A stretch of 64,000 nucleotides of DNA from Amycolatopsis balhimycina FH 1894 (GTDB lineage Bacteria; Actinomycetota; Actinomycetes; Mycobacteriales; Pseudonocardiaceae). Below, one piece after another: positions 55,771 through 63,942 of this stretch (position 1 is its first letter; each line of letters starts with the position of its first letter). Below the pieces are notes generated by a model, which was given only the letters and a program-made list of their open reading frames with translations, had not been told where the DNA came from and made no database searches. The stretch is taken from NCBI RefSeq assembly GCF_000384295.1, contig NZ_KB913037.1, forward strand, positions 536,762 through 600,761. The letters run 5' to 3'. The translations under genes and the position numbers were made by a program.

Positions 55771-56983
55771 CAGGGGCCAGTGCGGCGACCGGGCCGATCA
55801 CGATCACCGCGGGTGGGCGGACGGACGCGGCCGCCGCGTCCGCCGCCACCTTGTCCAATGTGGACCGGAGGGTGCGCTGGGTGCGCATCGTGCCGTCCTC
55901 GACGATCGCCACCGGGGTGTCCGCCGGGCGGCCGCCGTCCAGGAGGGCCTTCGCGAACTGCGGGAGCCGCTCCACGCCCATCATCAGCACGATCGTGCCG
56001 CGCATCCGGGCCAGCAGGTCCCAGTCGACCAGGGACCGGTCGTCGCCGGGGGCGACGTGGCCGGAGACCACCACCACCTCGTGGGCGACGCCGCGGTGGG
56101 TCACCGGGACGTCGGCGGCCGCGGGCACCGCGAACGCGCTCGTGATGCCCGGGACCATCGTCACCGGGACGCCCGCTTCGGCGCAGGCCAGCACCTCTTC
56201 GAAGCCGCGGCCGAACAGGTACGGGTCGCCGCCCTTGAGCCGGACGACGAACTTGCCCTCCTTGGCGCGCTCGATGAGCGTGCTGTTGATGACGTCCTGG
56301 CTGGCCGCGCGGCCGTACGGGATCTTCGCCGCGTCGACGATCTCCACCTCCGGCGCGAGTTCGCCGAGCAGCTCGCGCGGTGCCAGCCGGTCGACCACGA
56401 CGACGTCCGCGCGCGACAGGAGCCGCCGTCCGCGGACCGTGATCAGCTCCGGGTCGCCCGGGCCGCCGCCGACCAGCGCGACCCCGGGCAGGCTGCCCTC
56501 CGGGTGGGGCCGGCGGCCGTCCTCGATCGTGCCGTTGTGCAGGCCGTCGAGCATCGAGTCGCGGACCGCGGCCGAGCGCAGCGGCTCGCCGCCGGAGAGG
56601 ACGCCGAACAGCAGGCCACCGTGCCGCCCGGACGCCGGGGTCACCGCGCTGCCCGACTCGCCTTCGTCGGCGCGGACGCAGAACACCCGCTCGCGCTCGG
56701 CCTCGGCACAGACGGCCGCGTTCACGTCTGGGTCGTTCGTGCAGGCCAGCGCGTACCAAGCAGCGCGAAGATCGCCCTCGGCGTAAGGGCGTTCGTGCCA
56801 GACCAGCTCGCCCGCGTCCACCATTCCCTGCACCGACGGCGTGGTGTGCGGCGACACCAGTTCGACGCGGGCCCCCGCGCTGATCAGCCGGGGCAGCCGG
56901 CGTTGGGCCACGGTGCCGCCGCCGATCATCACGACGCGGCGGCCGGTGAGCTGGAGGCCGGAGAGGTAGTGCGGGTCGTCCAT
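55757..56983 (-). CDS. cysG: Siroheme synthase
   Basis: A 408-residue multifunctional enzyme. The N-terminal precorrin-2 dehydrogenase/ferrochelatase domain begins with LTGRRVVMIGGGTVAQRRL. The C-terminal uroporphyrinogen-III methyltransferase domain starts near residue 167 with LVGGGPGDPELITVRG and has VRLKGGDPYLFGRG and VPGITSAFA. It turns uroporphyrinogen III into siroheme for nitrite and sulfite reductases. The start is 47 bases after the VWA/DUF2201 gene on the same strand, possibly in one operon with the MoxR gene. Confidence 0.92.
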   Translation of the reverse strand: MDDPHYLSGLQLTGRRVVMIGGGTVAQRRLPRLISAGARVELVSPHTTPSVQGMVDAGELVWHERPYAEGDLRAAWYALACTNDPDVNAAVCAEAERERVFCVRADEGESGSAVTPASGRHGGLLFGVLSGGEPLRSAAVRDSMLDGLHNGTIEDGRRPHPEGSLPGVALVGGGPGDPELITVRGRRLLSRADVVVVDRLAPRELLGELAPEVEIVDAAKIPYGRAASQDVINSTLIERAKEGKFVVRLKGGDPYLFGRGFEEVLACAEAGVPVTMVPGITSAFAVPAAADVPVTHRGVAHEVVVVSGHVAPGDDRSLVDWDLLARMRGTIVLMMGVERLPQFAKALLDGGRPADTPVAIVEDGTMRTQRTLRSTLDKVAADAAAASVRPPAVIVIGPVAALAPADHT

Positions 56984-57030
56984 GGCCGGGAGTCTATTTA
57001 GGGTTCACGCCCACGACAGCCCAGCGTGGG

Positions 57031-58914
57031 TCACGCCACCCGGAAGACCGGCCCGCGCGCCACGAACGGCAGCCGCGCACCCCGCGGCACCAGGTACGCG
57101 TGCTCGCGGCGCGGCCGGACGTGGTCGCACTGGGCGTCGGTGATGATCAGGATCGGGCCATCGGCCGGGAAGTCGTCCGCCCGCTGCAGCAGGTCGACGC
57201 CCGGCTGCAGGATCGTGCCACCGCGGCCGCGCACCTTGACCCGGCCCGCGATGTCCTCCACCGCGAGGTACCCGGCGTCGTAGGCGACGGCGTCGCAGAA
57301 CACCACGCGCGCCGCCGGGACGTCCCGGGCCAGCGCGTACGACGCGATCGCCCCCAGGGCCTTGCCCAGCAGCTCGGCGTTCATCGACCCCGACGTGTCC
57401 AGCACGACGCCGAAGGTGACGCGCCGATCGAGCCGTTCCGGGCGGACGCGGCCCGGGCGCGGGATGTCCGGGGTCGCCGACTGGCGGCGCGACGCCCGCG
57501 CGTAGCTGCGCACCGGCAGTTCGACGCGGACGTGCTCGTCGAACCAGCGGGCCAGCTGCGCGTCCCACGGCAGCGGCGGGTGATCCAGGGCCCGGATCTC
57601 CTGCTCCAGTCCGGCCGGCAGGAGCCCGCGGCCCCGGGCGTGGTGGTATTCGAGCCCCTGGGTGAGCGCCCGGCGGTAGAACTCGTCGAGGTCGACGCCG
57701 CCGGCCCGGTCGCCGTCGCGCCACGGCAGCGGCCGGGTGTCCCGCTTCGACGACCGGCGCTGCGCCGCCTCCGGCTCGGACAGCCAGTCGCCCAGGACGT
57801 CCCCGGCCTCGCGCGAGCCGAGGGTCAGCAGCTTGCGTGCCCGCCGGATGTCGGTCGTCAGCGTGTCGTACACCGACTCCGCCGACATCCCGGTCAGCTG
57901 CTGGTCGTGCAGGGTGCCGTCGGGCAGTTCGCCGACGGCCATGGCGACCAGCCAGCCGTTGATCACGTAGTCGCAGGCGACGTTCCACAGGTACAGGTCG
58001 CGGCCCAGGGCCCGCCGGTCGTGCCGCAGCGCCGCGTGCAGCATTTCGTGCGCCAGGACGAACCGCCATTCCTCGGCGGTCAGGGCGGCCGCCGGGTTGA
58101 CGTAGATCTCGCCGTGTTCGGCGTCGACCGCCGCCAGGGAGATGTCCCAGGCGCGGACGACCTCGGCGTCGACGACCAGGGTGAACCCCGCGGCCACCGC
58201 GCCGAGGAGCGGGAACGACGAGACGAACCAGGACAGCGCGCGGTCCCACTCCCCGATCGCCCGCCGGTGCCGGGTCTGCCCGCGCGCGTCGGCGGCACGT
58301 TCCATGGCCTCGGTGGCCGAGGCGATCAGACCGCGGGCGAACCGTTCGGTCCAGGGCTTCGGCTTCCCGTGGTACTGCAGCTGCCAGCGGGACATCGGCT
58401 CCGCGAGCGCCAGGCACGGCCGGCCGGTGCCCAGGTCGGCGAACGGCGCCGGAACGCCCGTTTCCCGCCAGGCGCGGGTCAAGGTCAGCTCCTCGGTACC
58501 GGGCAGTTCGGGCAGGTCCAGCACCGGTGTCCCGACGTGGACGGCCTCGGCGAACCGGTGCACGGCGACGCAGCACGCGGCGGCGTAGGCCGGGTCGACC
58601 TCGCGGTCCGGCGTGACCGCCTCCGCCTCGGTCAGCCGGTCCTCGTCGAGGTGGCCGAGGCCGAGGTGCAGCAGCACGTGCGCGAACACCCAGGCCCACT
58701 CGCCCGCCTCGGCGTCGCGGGCCCGGTTCGGCGTGATCGTTCCGCGGTCGGTGACGACAGCCCAGCTGCCCACCCCGGTCAGGCTCTCCTGGCTCAGGCT
58801 CGCGCCGCGGGCCAGGTGGTCGAGGACGGTGTGCGCGCGGACCTGGGCCCAGCCGTCCTCGATCGCCTTGGTCCGGCGCTCGCGGCGCTTGGCTTCGGCG
58901 CGGACGTTGCTCAT
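57031..58914 (-). CDS. VWA/DUF2201 putative metallopeptidase-like protein
   Basis: A 627-residue protein with three parts. The N-terminal part has HVLLH-LGLGH at residues 79-89, a zinc-motif-like site with Val for Glu. A second, intact HEMLH motif is at residues 289-293 (VLAHEMLHAALRH), as in DUF2201. A VWA-like domain follows near residue 490 with VVLDTSGSMN (metal site). It is coupled by ATGA overlap to the MoxR ATPase, which would act on or with it. Peptidase activity is possible but not shown. Confidence 0.8.
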   Translation of the reverse strand: MSNVRAEAKRRERRTKAIEDGWAQVRAHTVLDHLARGASLSQESLTGVGSWAVVTDRGTITPNRARDAEAGEWAWVFAHVLLHLGLGHLDEDRLTEAEAVTPDREVDPAYAAACCVAVHRFAEAVHVGTPVLDLPELPGTEELTLTRAWRETGVPAPFADLGTGRPCLALAEPMSRWQLQYHGKPKPWTERFARGLIASATEAMERAADARGQTRHRRAIGEWDRALSWFVSSFPLLGAVAAGFTLVVDAEVVRAWDISLAAVDAEHGEIYVNPAAALTAEEWRFVLAHEMLHAALRHDRRALGRDLYLWNVACDYVINGWLVAMAVGELPDGTLHDQQLTGMSAESVYDTLTTDIRRARKLLTLGSREAGDVLGDWLSEPEAAQRRSSKRDTRPLPWRDGDRAGGVDLDEFYRRALTQGLEYHHARGRGLLPAGLEQEIRALDHPPLPWDAQLARWFDEHVRVELPVRSYARASRRQSATPDIPRPGRVRPERLDRRVTFGVVLDTSGSMNAELLGKALGAIASYALARDVPAARVVFCDAVAYDAGYLAVEDIAGRVKVRGRGGTILQPGVDLLQRADDFPADGPILIITDAQCDHVRPRREHAYLVPRGARLPFVARGPVFRVA

Positions 58915-59972
58915 GCGCGCGCCGCCACCAGCCGCGGCAGGTCGCGGGCGGTTTCGACCAGGAACCACGACGGCAGCCGCGGGTTGCCGGCTTCGTCGTC
59001 GGCGATGACCAGCTGCGCCATCTCCAGGGAGATCTCGGCCAGCTCCACCAGCAGGCTCTTCGCCCGGAAGGCGAACTGGCGCACGGCCGCCGACGCGTGC
59101 CGCTTGTCCGCGGGCAGGTCCTTGACCAGCCGCGCGCGGAACGTCTCGGCGAGGAAGTAGAGCAGGTCCCGGTCACCCGGCTCGGCCGGCCAGCGCACCT
59201 CGCCCTTGAGGATGGCCTCGAGGTCGAAGGCGTGCCGGGCGACCTTGAGGTACGCGCGGAACGCGCCCGCGTGCGCCGGTGTGAGGGTGGCGTACGCCAG
59301 CAGCGCGACCGTCTCGTCGTCGGCCGGGTCACCGGCGGAGTGGAGCAGGTCGGAGAGCATGTGCCAGGACCGCGGCGTCGAAAACGGCTCCTCGGTCTTC
59401 GGCGGCGGGCTCCAGAGGTGGTCCGGCCGCTGGGTGAGGTACTCGACGACCCACGGGTGGATGCCGTGGCCCGCGGCCCACGCGAGCCAGTCGTCGGGCG
59501 CGGCGCGCAGGTGGACGTGCACCAGGCGGTTCACCAGTGCCGAGGCCATCGGCCGGGCGAGGGCCTGGTCGGTGGCGCGGTTGCCGGCGCCGATCACGAC
59601 CGAGCCAGGCGGCAGCTCGTACGAGCCGATGCGGCGGTCGAGGATGAGCGAGTAGAACGCCTTCTGGACGTCGGGTGCGGCGGCGTTCAGCTCGTCGAGG
59701 AACAGGCAGTACGGCTCGTCGCGCGCGATCTGCTCCGGCGGGCAGAACCGGCTGCGGCCGTCGACGATCTGCGGGACGCCGATGAGGTCTTCGGGCGCGA
59801 GCTGCGTGCCCAGCAGCGAAACGCAGTCGAGCCCCAGCGACGCCGCGAAGTCCCGGACGAGCGAGGACTTCCCGATTCCCGGCGCGCCCCAGAGGAACAC
59901 CGGCCGCACGACGGCGGTGGTGAGCAGGACTTCGGGCAGCCGGGCGGGCGTGACCGTGAGCTGGGCGTGCAA
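58911..59972 (-). CDS. MoxR-like AAA ATPase partnered with DUF2201 protein
   Basis: A 353-residue ATPase: Walker A WGAPGIGKSSLVRD, Walker B LFLDELNAAAPDV, sensor IGAGNRATD. The TTG at 59972 is chosen because GGAGG is 7 bases upstream and the next residues HAQLTVTPA fit; the frame before it reads into the promoter. The stop overlaps the start of the DUF2201 gene. This is the second MoxR/VWA pair in the window, unrelated in partner type to the one at 2-5 kb. Confidence 0.85.
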   Translation of the reverse strand: MHAQLTVTPARLPEVLLTTAVVRPVFLWGAPGIGKSSLVRDFAASLGLDCVSLLGTQLAPEDLIGVPQIVDGRSRFCPPEQIARDEPYCLFLDELNAAAPDVQKAFYSLILDRRIGSYELPPGSVVIGAGNRATDQALARPMASALVNRLVHVHLRAAPDDWLAWAAGHGIHPWVVEYLTQRPDHLWSPPPKTEEPFSTPRSWHMLSDLLHSAGDPADDETVALLAYATLTPAHAGAFRAYLKVARHAFDLEAILKGEVRWPAEPGDRDLLYFLAETFRARLVKDLPADKRHASAAVRQFAFRAKSLLVELAEISLEMAQLVIADDEAGNPRLPSWFLVETARDLPRLVAARA

Positions 59973-60062
59973 GCGCGGACCTCCTGTGTCAGGACATCCT
60001 CCTGCGACGCCCCCTTTCGTCCACCCATGGTCGCGCACCCACCCGGCTGCCGCATCCGAATT

Positions 60063-60308
60063 TCAGCTCGCGCGCCCCGAGGACGGGTACGGCAGCAGGG
60101 CCATCTCGCGCGCGTTCTTGATCGCCGTGGCGACCTGTTTCTGTTGCTGCGGCGTCAATCCGGTGACCCGGCGGGCCCGGATCTTGCCCCGGTCGGAGAT
60201 GAACTTCCGCAGCAGGTCGGCGTCCTTCCAGTCGACTTCGGTGATCTTGTTGGCGCGCAACAGGTTCACCTTGCGCTTGGCGGGACGGTCACGGTTCGGC
60301 TTCGGCAT
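60063..60308 (-). CDS. rpsR2: Ribosomal protein bS18, zinc-free paralogue
   Basis: An 81-residue bS18 without the CxxC-type zinc residues: [37 protein letters not shown] and [14 protein letters not shown]. The ATG at 60308 gives the usual length; a GTG at 60317 overlaps the rpsN stop. Such zinc-independent copies replace zinc-containing ones under zinc starvation. It is the last gene of the rpmB-rpmG-rpsN-rpsR operon, the same order as mycobacterial Rv2058c-Rv2055c. Confidence 0.92.
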   Translation of the reverse strand: MPKPNRDRPAKRKVNLLRANKITEVDWKDADLLRKFISDRGKIRARRVTGLTPQQQKQVATAIKNAREMALLPYPSSGRAS

Positions 60309-60313
60309 CCGGC

Positions 60314-60619
60314 TCACCAGCTCGACTTCGCGACGCCGGGCAGCTCGCCGTTGTGGGCGGCCTGCCGCATCTTCACCCGCGACAGCCCGAACTTCCGCAG
60401 GTACCCGCGGGGACGCCCGTCGGCGGTGTCGCGGTTGCGGATCCGGGTCGGGCTCGCGTCACGGGGCAGCTTCTGCAGCGCGACGACCGCCCCGGCCTTC
60501 TCCTCCGGCGACGACGCCGGCGAGGCGACGACGGCCTTGAGCGCGCGGCGGCGTTCGACGTACCGCGCGGCGATCACCTTCCGCTGCTCGTTCTTCGCGA
60601 TCTTCGACTTCTTGGCCAT
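60314..60619 (-). CDS. rpsN2: Ribosomal protein uS14, long zinc-free type
   Basis: A 101-residue uS14 of the long, zinc-ribbon-free form: no CxxC pairs; [17 protein letters not shown], then [20 protein letters not shown] and [18 protein letters not shown]. The start overlaps the rpmG stop as ATGA. It belongs to the zinc-starvation operon and substitutes for the zinc-binding S14. Confidence 0.95.
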   Translation of the reverse strand: MAKKSKIAKNEQRKVIAARYVERRRALKAVVASPASSPEEKAGAVVALQKLPRDASPTRIRNRDTADGRPRGYLRKFGLSRVKMRQAAHNGELPGVAKSSW

Positions 60620-60786
60620 CAGCGCTCTTCCTTGAACTCGACGTGCTTGCGCGCGACCGGGTCGTACTTGCGCAGGACCATGCGGTCCGGGTCGTTGCGG
60701 CGGTTCTTCTTCGTGACGTACGTGTAGCCGGTGCCCGCGGTGGACCGCAGCTTGATGATCGGCCGGACGTCGGTGCTCTTCGCCAT
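60619..60786 (-). CDS. rpmG: Ribosomal protein bL33, zinc-free paralogue
   Basis: A 55-residue protein: [20 protein letters not shown] at the start, [19 protein letters not shown], and a C-terminal FKEER. It has no Cys, whereas zinc-binding bL33 has CxxC pairs. The start overlaps the rpmB stop (TAATG) and the stop overlaps the rpsN start (ATGA). Part of the tightly coupled zinc-starvation operon. Confidence 0.95.
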   Translation of the reverse strand: MAKSTDVRPIIKLRSTAGTGYTYVTKKNRRNDPDRMVLRKYDPVARKHVEFKEER

Positions 60787-61022
60787 TACAGCTTCACCCC
60801 CTTCGCCCTCAGCTCGGCGACGACGGCCTCGATGCCGCGCTTGTCGATCGTCTTCATGCCCTTGACGGAGACGCGCAGCCGCACCCAGCGGCCCTCACCG
60901 GCCACGAAGTACCGGCGGTTCTGAAGGTTCGGCTCCCACCGCCGGGACGTGCGGCGGTGGGAGTGCGAGACCTGCTTGCCGTAGCCCGGCTTGCGGCCGG
61001 TGACCTGGCAGACGGCGGACAA
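60786..61022 (-). CDS. rpmB: Ribosomal protein bL28, zinc-starvation paralogue
   Basis: A 78-residue bL28: [38 protein letters not shown], then [14 protein letters not shown]. It has a single Cys and no second CxxC pair. The TTG at 61022 is preferred: it matches family length, GGGAGG lies just upstream, and the ATG at 61058 would put the Zur-like box inside the gene. First gene of the minus-strand operon from the divergent Zur-like box. Confidence 0.9.
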   Translation of the reverse strand: MSAVCQVTGRKPGYGKQVSHSHRRTSRRWEPNLQNRRYFVAGEGRWVRLRVSVKGMKTIDKRGIEAVVAELRAKGVKL

Positions 61023-61036
61023 GGACCCTCCCAAGT

Positions 61037-61057
61037 TGATAGTGGTTATCATTGTCA
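61037..61057. promoter_or_regulatory. Zur-like operator between divergent ribosomal operons
   Basis: TGATAGTGGTTATCA (61037-61051) has arms TGATA/TATCA and resembles actinobacterial Zur boxes, which share TGA..AT...ATTTTCA-like ends. TTGTCA follows. It lies between rpmB (minus) and the COG0523 gene (plus). Zur with zinc would repress both directions. Confidence 0.75.
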
Positions 61058-61100
61058 TCTACTCTACGCACCGTACCCCGCCCGCATTCCTGGAGCCGCA

Positions 61101-62030
61101 GTGACCCCTCACCCCCGCGTCCCGCTCGTCCTCGTCAGCGGGCTCGCCCCCGGCCCGAACGCCGCGCTGGCCGAGCTTCTGCGCGTCGCCGGGCCGGGCA
61201 CCGCCGTCGTCCACCACGACCTGCGCGAGATCCACTCCGGCGTCGTCCGCCGCCAGCTGCGGCTCGGCGAACACGACGAACTGTCCGTGCTGGAACTGGC
61301 CCACGGCTGCGTGTCGTGCACCCTGCGGGAGGACCTCCTCCCGCTGCTGCGGCGGCTGGCGCGGCGCCCGGAGGTGACCCGGATCGTCGTCCGGCTCGAC
61401 GAGGCCATGGAGCCGGAGCCGGTGAGCTGGGCGATCCGCAACGTCCTGGTCGGCGACCATCCGGTGCGCGACGACGTCGACCTGCGGGCCGTCCTCACCG
61501 TCGTCGACTGCGCGACCTGGCTCGCCGACGCGACCGGCGACGACGAACTGGCCGACCGGAACCTGCAGGGCAGCCCCGAGGACGAGCGGACGGTCGCCCA
61601 GGTCGCGCTGTCCCAGGTGGAGTTCGCCGACGTCCTCGTGCTGGCCGGCGCGGCCACCGACGCGTGGAGCGCCGCGAAGGCGTCCGCGGTGCTCGACCGG
61701 GTGGCGCCGTCGATCCCGCGGGTCGAGCTGGCGCGGATGTGGACGGACGTCTCCCCCGAACGCCACACCCTGGCGTCCCTGCGCTGGGACCCGGCGCACG
61801 GCGACCGGGCGCAGGAGCTCGTCGTGGTGACGGACCAGACAACGCCCGACGAGATCGACACGGCCCTGCGCGGCGCTCTACTGACCGACGAAGAACTGGC
61901 CGCCGGCCCCGGGGAGTGGCAGCGCTACCCGGACCCGTTCGGCGACTGGCACGAAGAGCCCTGCGAGGACACCGAACCCGACCCGGCGCGGCACGACGCG
62001 ACCGCGGCGAACCGAAAGGAAGACCAGTGA
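61101..62030 (+). CDS. COG0523/CobW-like protein with a degenerate P-loop, possibly Mrf-like
   Basis: A 309-residue protein of the CobW/YciC GTPase family fold. [19 protein letters not shown] carries the family Cys motif in the CVSCT form, and the C-terminal [11 protein letters not shown] tail is typical. The P-loop is broken: [16 protein letters not shown] lacks the GxxGxGK(S/T) lysine. In Mycobacterium smegmatis a related protein encoded with the zinc-free ribosomal genes, Mrf, recruits a hibernation factor (from memory). The GTG at 61101 starts the conserved part. It overlaps rpmE2 as GTGA. Confidence 0.8.
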   Translation: MTPHPRVPLVLVSGLAPGPNAALAELLRVAGPGTAVVHHDLREIHSGVVRRQLRLGEHDELSVLELAHGCVSCTLREDLLPLLRRLARRPEVTRIVVRLDEAMEPEPVSWAIRNVLVGDHPVRDDVDLRAVLTVVDCATWLADATGDDELADRNLQGSPEDERTVAQVALSQVEFADVLVLAGAATDAWSAAKASAVLDRVAPSIPRVELARMWTDVSPERHTLASLRWDPAHGDRAQELVVVTDQTTPDEIDTALRGALLTDEELAAGPGEWQRYPDPFGDWHEEPCEDTEPDPARHDATAANRKEDQ

Positions 62031-62281
62031 AGAACGGCATCCACCCCGATTACCACCCCGTGGTTTTCAAGGACTCGTCCACCGGCGACAGTTTCCTGAC
62101 CCGGTCCACCATCACCTCCGACCGGACCATCGAATGGTCCGACGGCAACACCTACCCGCTCGTCATGGTCGACATCAGCTCGTGGTCGCACCCGTTCTGG
62201 ACCGGCACCCAGCGGATCATGGACAGCGCCGGCCAGGTCGAGAAGTTCCACCGCCGCTACGGGAAGCGAGGCAACCGCTGA
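62027..62281 (+). CDS. rpmE2: Ribosomal protein bL31, type B (zinc-free)
   Basis: An 84-residue bL31[57 protein letters not shown]. It has no zinc-binding Cys. The GTG overlaps the COG0523 stop and its stop overlaps the rpmF start (TGATG). It replaces zinc-containing bL31 under zinc starvation. Confidence 0.95.
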   Translation: MKNGIHPDYHPVVFKDSSTGDSFLTRSTITSDRTIEWSDGNTYPLVMVDISSWSHPFWTGTQRIMDSAGQVEKFHRRYGKRGNR

Positions 62282-62430
62282 TGGCCGTCCCGAAGCGGAA
62301 GATGTCCCGCAGCAACACCCGGTCCCGGCGGTCACAGTGGAAGGCCGCCGTGCCGGACCTGGTGCCGATCAAGGTCGACGGCAAGGTTCAGCTGGTCCCG
62401 CGCCGGCTGATGAAGCACTTCCACTCGTGA
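62281..62430 (+). CDS. rpmF: Ribosomal protein bL32, zinc-free paralogue
   Basis: A 49-residue bL32 ([20 protein letters not shown] at the start and LMKHFHS at the end) without Cys, slightly shorter than usual. It overlaps rpmE2 by one base and the next small gene by four. Same zinc-starvation operon. Confidence 0.93.
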   Translation: MAVPKRKMSRSNTRSRRSQWKAAVPDLVPIKVDGKVQLVPRRLMKHFHS

Positions 62431-62615
62431 CGGTCCCGGTCACGGTGTTGTCCGGCTTCCGCGGCGCGGGCAAGACGACGTTGCTCAACCAACTGGTGTT
62501 CATCGGCGTCGACCTGGCCGGGGACGCGTTGCTCGCCGCGTTGGGTGACTGCCTCGGCGACGTCGCGACCGGGCCCGACCCGTTCCCGGAGTGGGGCCCG
62601 GTCCACGTCCACTGA
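62427..62615 (+). pseudogene. 62-residue mini-COG0523 gene: P-loop fused to the C-terminal tail
   Basis: It starts at a GTG overlapping the rpmF stop. Residues 1-23 are the intact N-terminus of a CobW/YciC GTPase, with a perfect P-loop GFRGAGKTTLLNQL. Residue 24 onward (FIGVDLAGDALLAALGDCL) jumps to the family's C-terminal end, finishing DPFPEWGPVHVH. The central 250-300 residues are missing, but the frame is kept and coupled to the operon. It is most likely an internally deleted pseudogene; a functional mini-protein is possible but unproven. Confidence 0.7.
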
Positions 62616-62653
62616 CTCGTGAGCGTTCCGGACGGCCCGGAGCGCTCACGAGT
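62615..62653. terminator. Bidirectional terminator between convergent genes
   Basis: Inverted repeat: ACTCGTGAGCG/CGCTCACGAGT (perfect 11 bp) with further TCCGG/CCGGA pairing inside. It lies exactly between the mini-COG0523 stop and the stop of the secreted lyase-like gene, touching both. Confidence 0.85.
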
Positions 62654-63327
62654 CACTTCTGGAAGAACTTCACGTTCTTCCACTGGGTCTGCGCGTTCGC
62701 CGCCTGGAGCGTGCCGTACACGCCGTACTTGAAGTAGTGCGTGCCCGTCGGGCCGGATCCGCTGGCCACGAGCTTGCCGCCGAGGTAGACGGAGACCTTG
62801 TTCGCGGTGGCGTCGTGGATGACGTTGACGTGCACCCACTTGCCGAAGACTCCGGTGGCGAGCACCTTGCCCAGGCCGCGGAGGGTGCCGCCGTCGGCCG
62901 CGTAGGCGCGGATCATCAACGTCGTCGCGCCGGGCCCGTCGTTGCCGAAGATCTGCATGCACGACTCGTCTTCGGTCGGACCGGCCACCTTCAGGTCGCC
63001 CTCGAAGTGGCGGAGCCCGGTCTTGTAGTCGTTGTGGACCCGGACCTCGACCCGGTTCGACGACTTGCTCAGCAGCTTGAACGTCTCCACCCCACCGGAG
63101 CGGCTGTAGGACACGCCGTCCTCGGCTGCCTGCGTCGTGGTGGCCCAGTCGTGCGGATGGGCGGTGCCGTGACTGACCACCTGGATCGTCTTCGAGGGGT
63201 CGACCTGGGTCCAGCCGGTGCCGATCACGGCGGCCTGCGGGACGGGCGCCGCCGAGGCGGCGGTGACCGGAATGGCCAGAGCGGCCGCGACCACGATGGC
63301 CAGTCCGGCCAGGCGCGGACCTGACAT
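62653..63327 (-). CDS. Secreted polysaccharide lyase-like jelly-roll protein (PL7/PL20-like)
   Basis: A 224-residue exported protein: signal peptide about residues 1-27 ending in ASAA, then a beta-rich domain. SNRVEVRVHNDYKTG, SCMQIFGND and HYFKYGVYGT correspond loosely to the R-x-E-L, Q-(I/V)-H and YFKAG motifs of alginate and glucuronan lyases, but key residues differ, so catalytic function is uncertain. AGGAG lies before the ATG at 63327. A perfect 18-bp palindrome upstream may be its operator. Confidence 0.65.
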   Translation of the reverse strand: MSGPRLAGLAIVVAAALAIPVTAASAAPVPQAAVIGTGWTQVDPSKTIQVVSHGTAHPHDWATTTQAAEDGVSYSRSGGVETFKLLSKSSNRVEVRVHNDYKTGLRHFEGDLKVAGPTEDESCMQIFGNDGPGATTLMIRAYAADGGTLRGLGKVLATGVFGKWVHVNVIHDATANKVSVYLGGKLVASGSGPTGTHYFKYGVYGTLQAANAQTQWKNVKFFQK

Positions 63328-63403
63328 GCCTTGCTCCTCTCCCTGAGCCGAGCGCGGCGTCGTCGCCACGCTTCCAAGGTAGCCGCCGAACATCGGATGT
63401 AAA

Positions 63404-63421
63404 GACCTTTCTTGAAAGGTC
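63404..63421. promoter_or_regulatory. Palindrome GACCTTTC-TT-GAAAGGTC
   Basis: Perfect 8-bp arms with a 2-base centre, 77-94 bases before the lyase-like gene start on its upstream side. It looks like a repressor site for carbohydrate-type regulation; the regulator is not in the window. ATCAA-N5-TTGAT follows at 63476-63490. Confidence 0.6.
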
Positions 63422-63504
63422 CCGATCAGCGGAATTCCTTACAGCCAGGGAGATCGTCGTGATTCAGACTGGACCATCAAGCCGATTGATCCGATGAAAG
63501 CACT

Positions 63505-63801
63505 TCAGTGGTCGTCGTAGTGGTCCTCGTGGACCGCGTGGCGGTGTCCGTCGTGCAGGTAGTCGACGTGCTCGCCGTGGGGCACCGCCACGTGGCCGCA
63601 GCCGTCGCCGTGGGTGTGGTCGTGGCCCGCGTGCGGTACGTGCCCCGCGATCTCGCACTCGTCGAAGTGGCCGTCGTGCGGCCGGTGCAGGTGCCCGTCG
63701 TGGGCGTAGTCGACGTGGTCGCCGTGCGGGACCGCCGCGTGGCCGCAGCCCTCGCGGTGGATGTGGTCGTGGCCGGCGTGCCGCACGTGCGGGCTGGTCA
63801 T
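63505..63801 (-). CDS. Histidine-rich two-repeat protein, probable zinc binder
   Basis: A 98-residue protein made of two similar halves of about 46 residues. Each contains HAGHDH, CGH then AVPHG, HVDY and HDGH motifs. Over a quarter of residues are His, with one Cys per half in the CGH motif plus another in between. Single-unit homologues are common in bacteria. Next to the zinc-starvation genes, a role in binding or storing zinc or another metal is likely. No signal peptide is seen. Confidence 0.7.
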   Translation of the reverse strand: MTSPHVRHAGHDHIHREGCGHAAVPHGDHVDYAHDGHLHRPHDGHFDECEIAGHVPHAGHDHTHGDGCGHVAVPHGEHVDYLHDGHRHAVHEDHYDDH

Positions 63802-63905
63802 CGGCTGCCCCTTCCAGGTGTGTCCATTTCGGACGGTAACACCGGGCCCGGCCCCGGCCCGGGCGAAACCTCCCGGCTCACCCGATAGCGGCGCTCGCGT
63901 CCGAG

Positions 63906-63939
63906 TTGATCAACCCAGGTTTATCAGTCTAGGTTGACG
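63906..63939. promoter_or_regulatory. Inverted repeat in front of the MarR-like gene
   Basis: TCAACC at 63910-63915 and GGTTGA at 63932-63937, with CCAGGTTTATCAGTCT between, which also gives an AGGTT direct repeat. It lies just before the GTG at 63943 and between two divergent genes; probably an autoregulatory site. Confidence 0.5.
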
Positions 63940-63942
63940 AAT

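Noticed and set aside
57100..59160. 686-codon plus-strand open frame opposite the DUF2201/MoxR genes
   Set aside because: Antisense shadow; both minus-strand genes show real domains and overlapping starts.
60786..61058. 90-residue start for bL28 at the ATG 61058
   Set aside because: It would put the Zur-like box inside the gene and exceeds the family length; the TTG at 61022 has a ribosome site.
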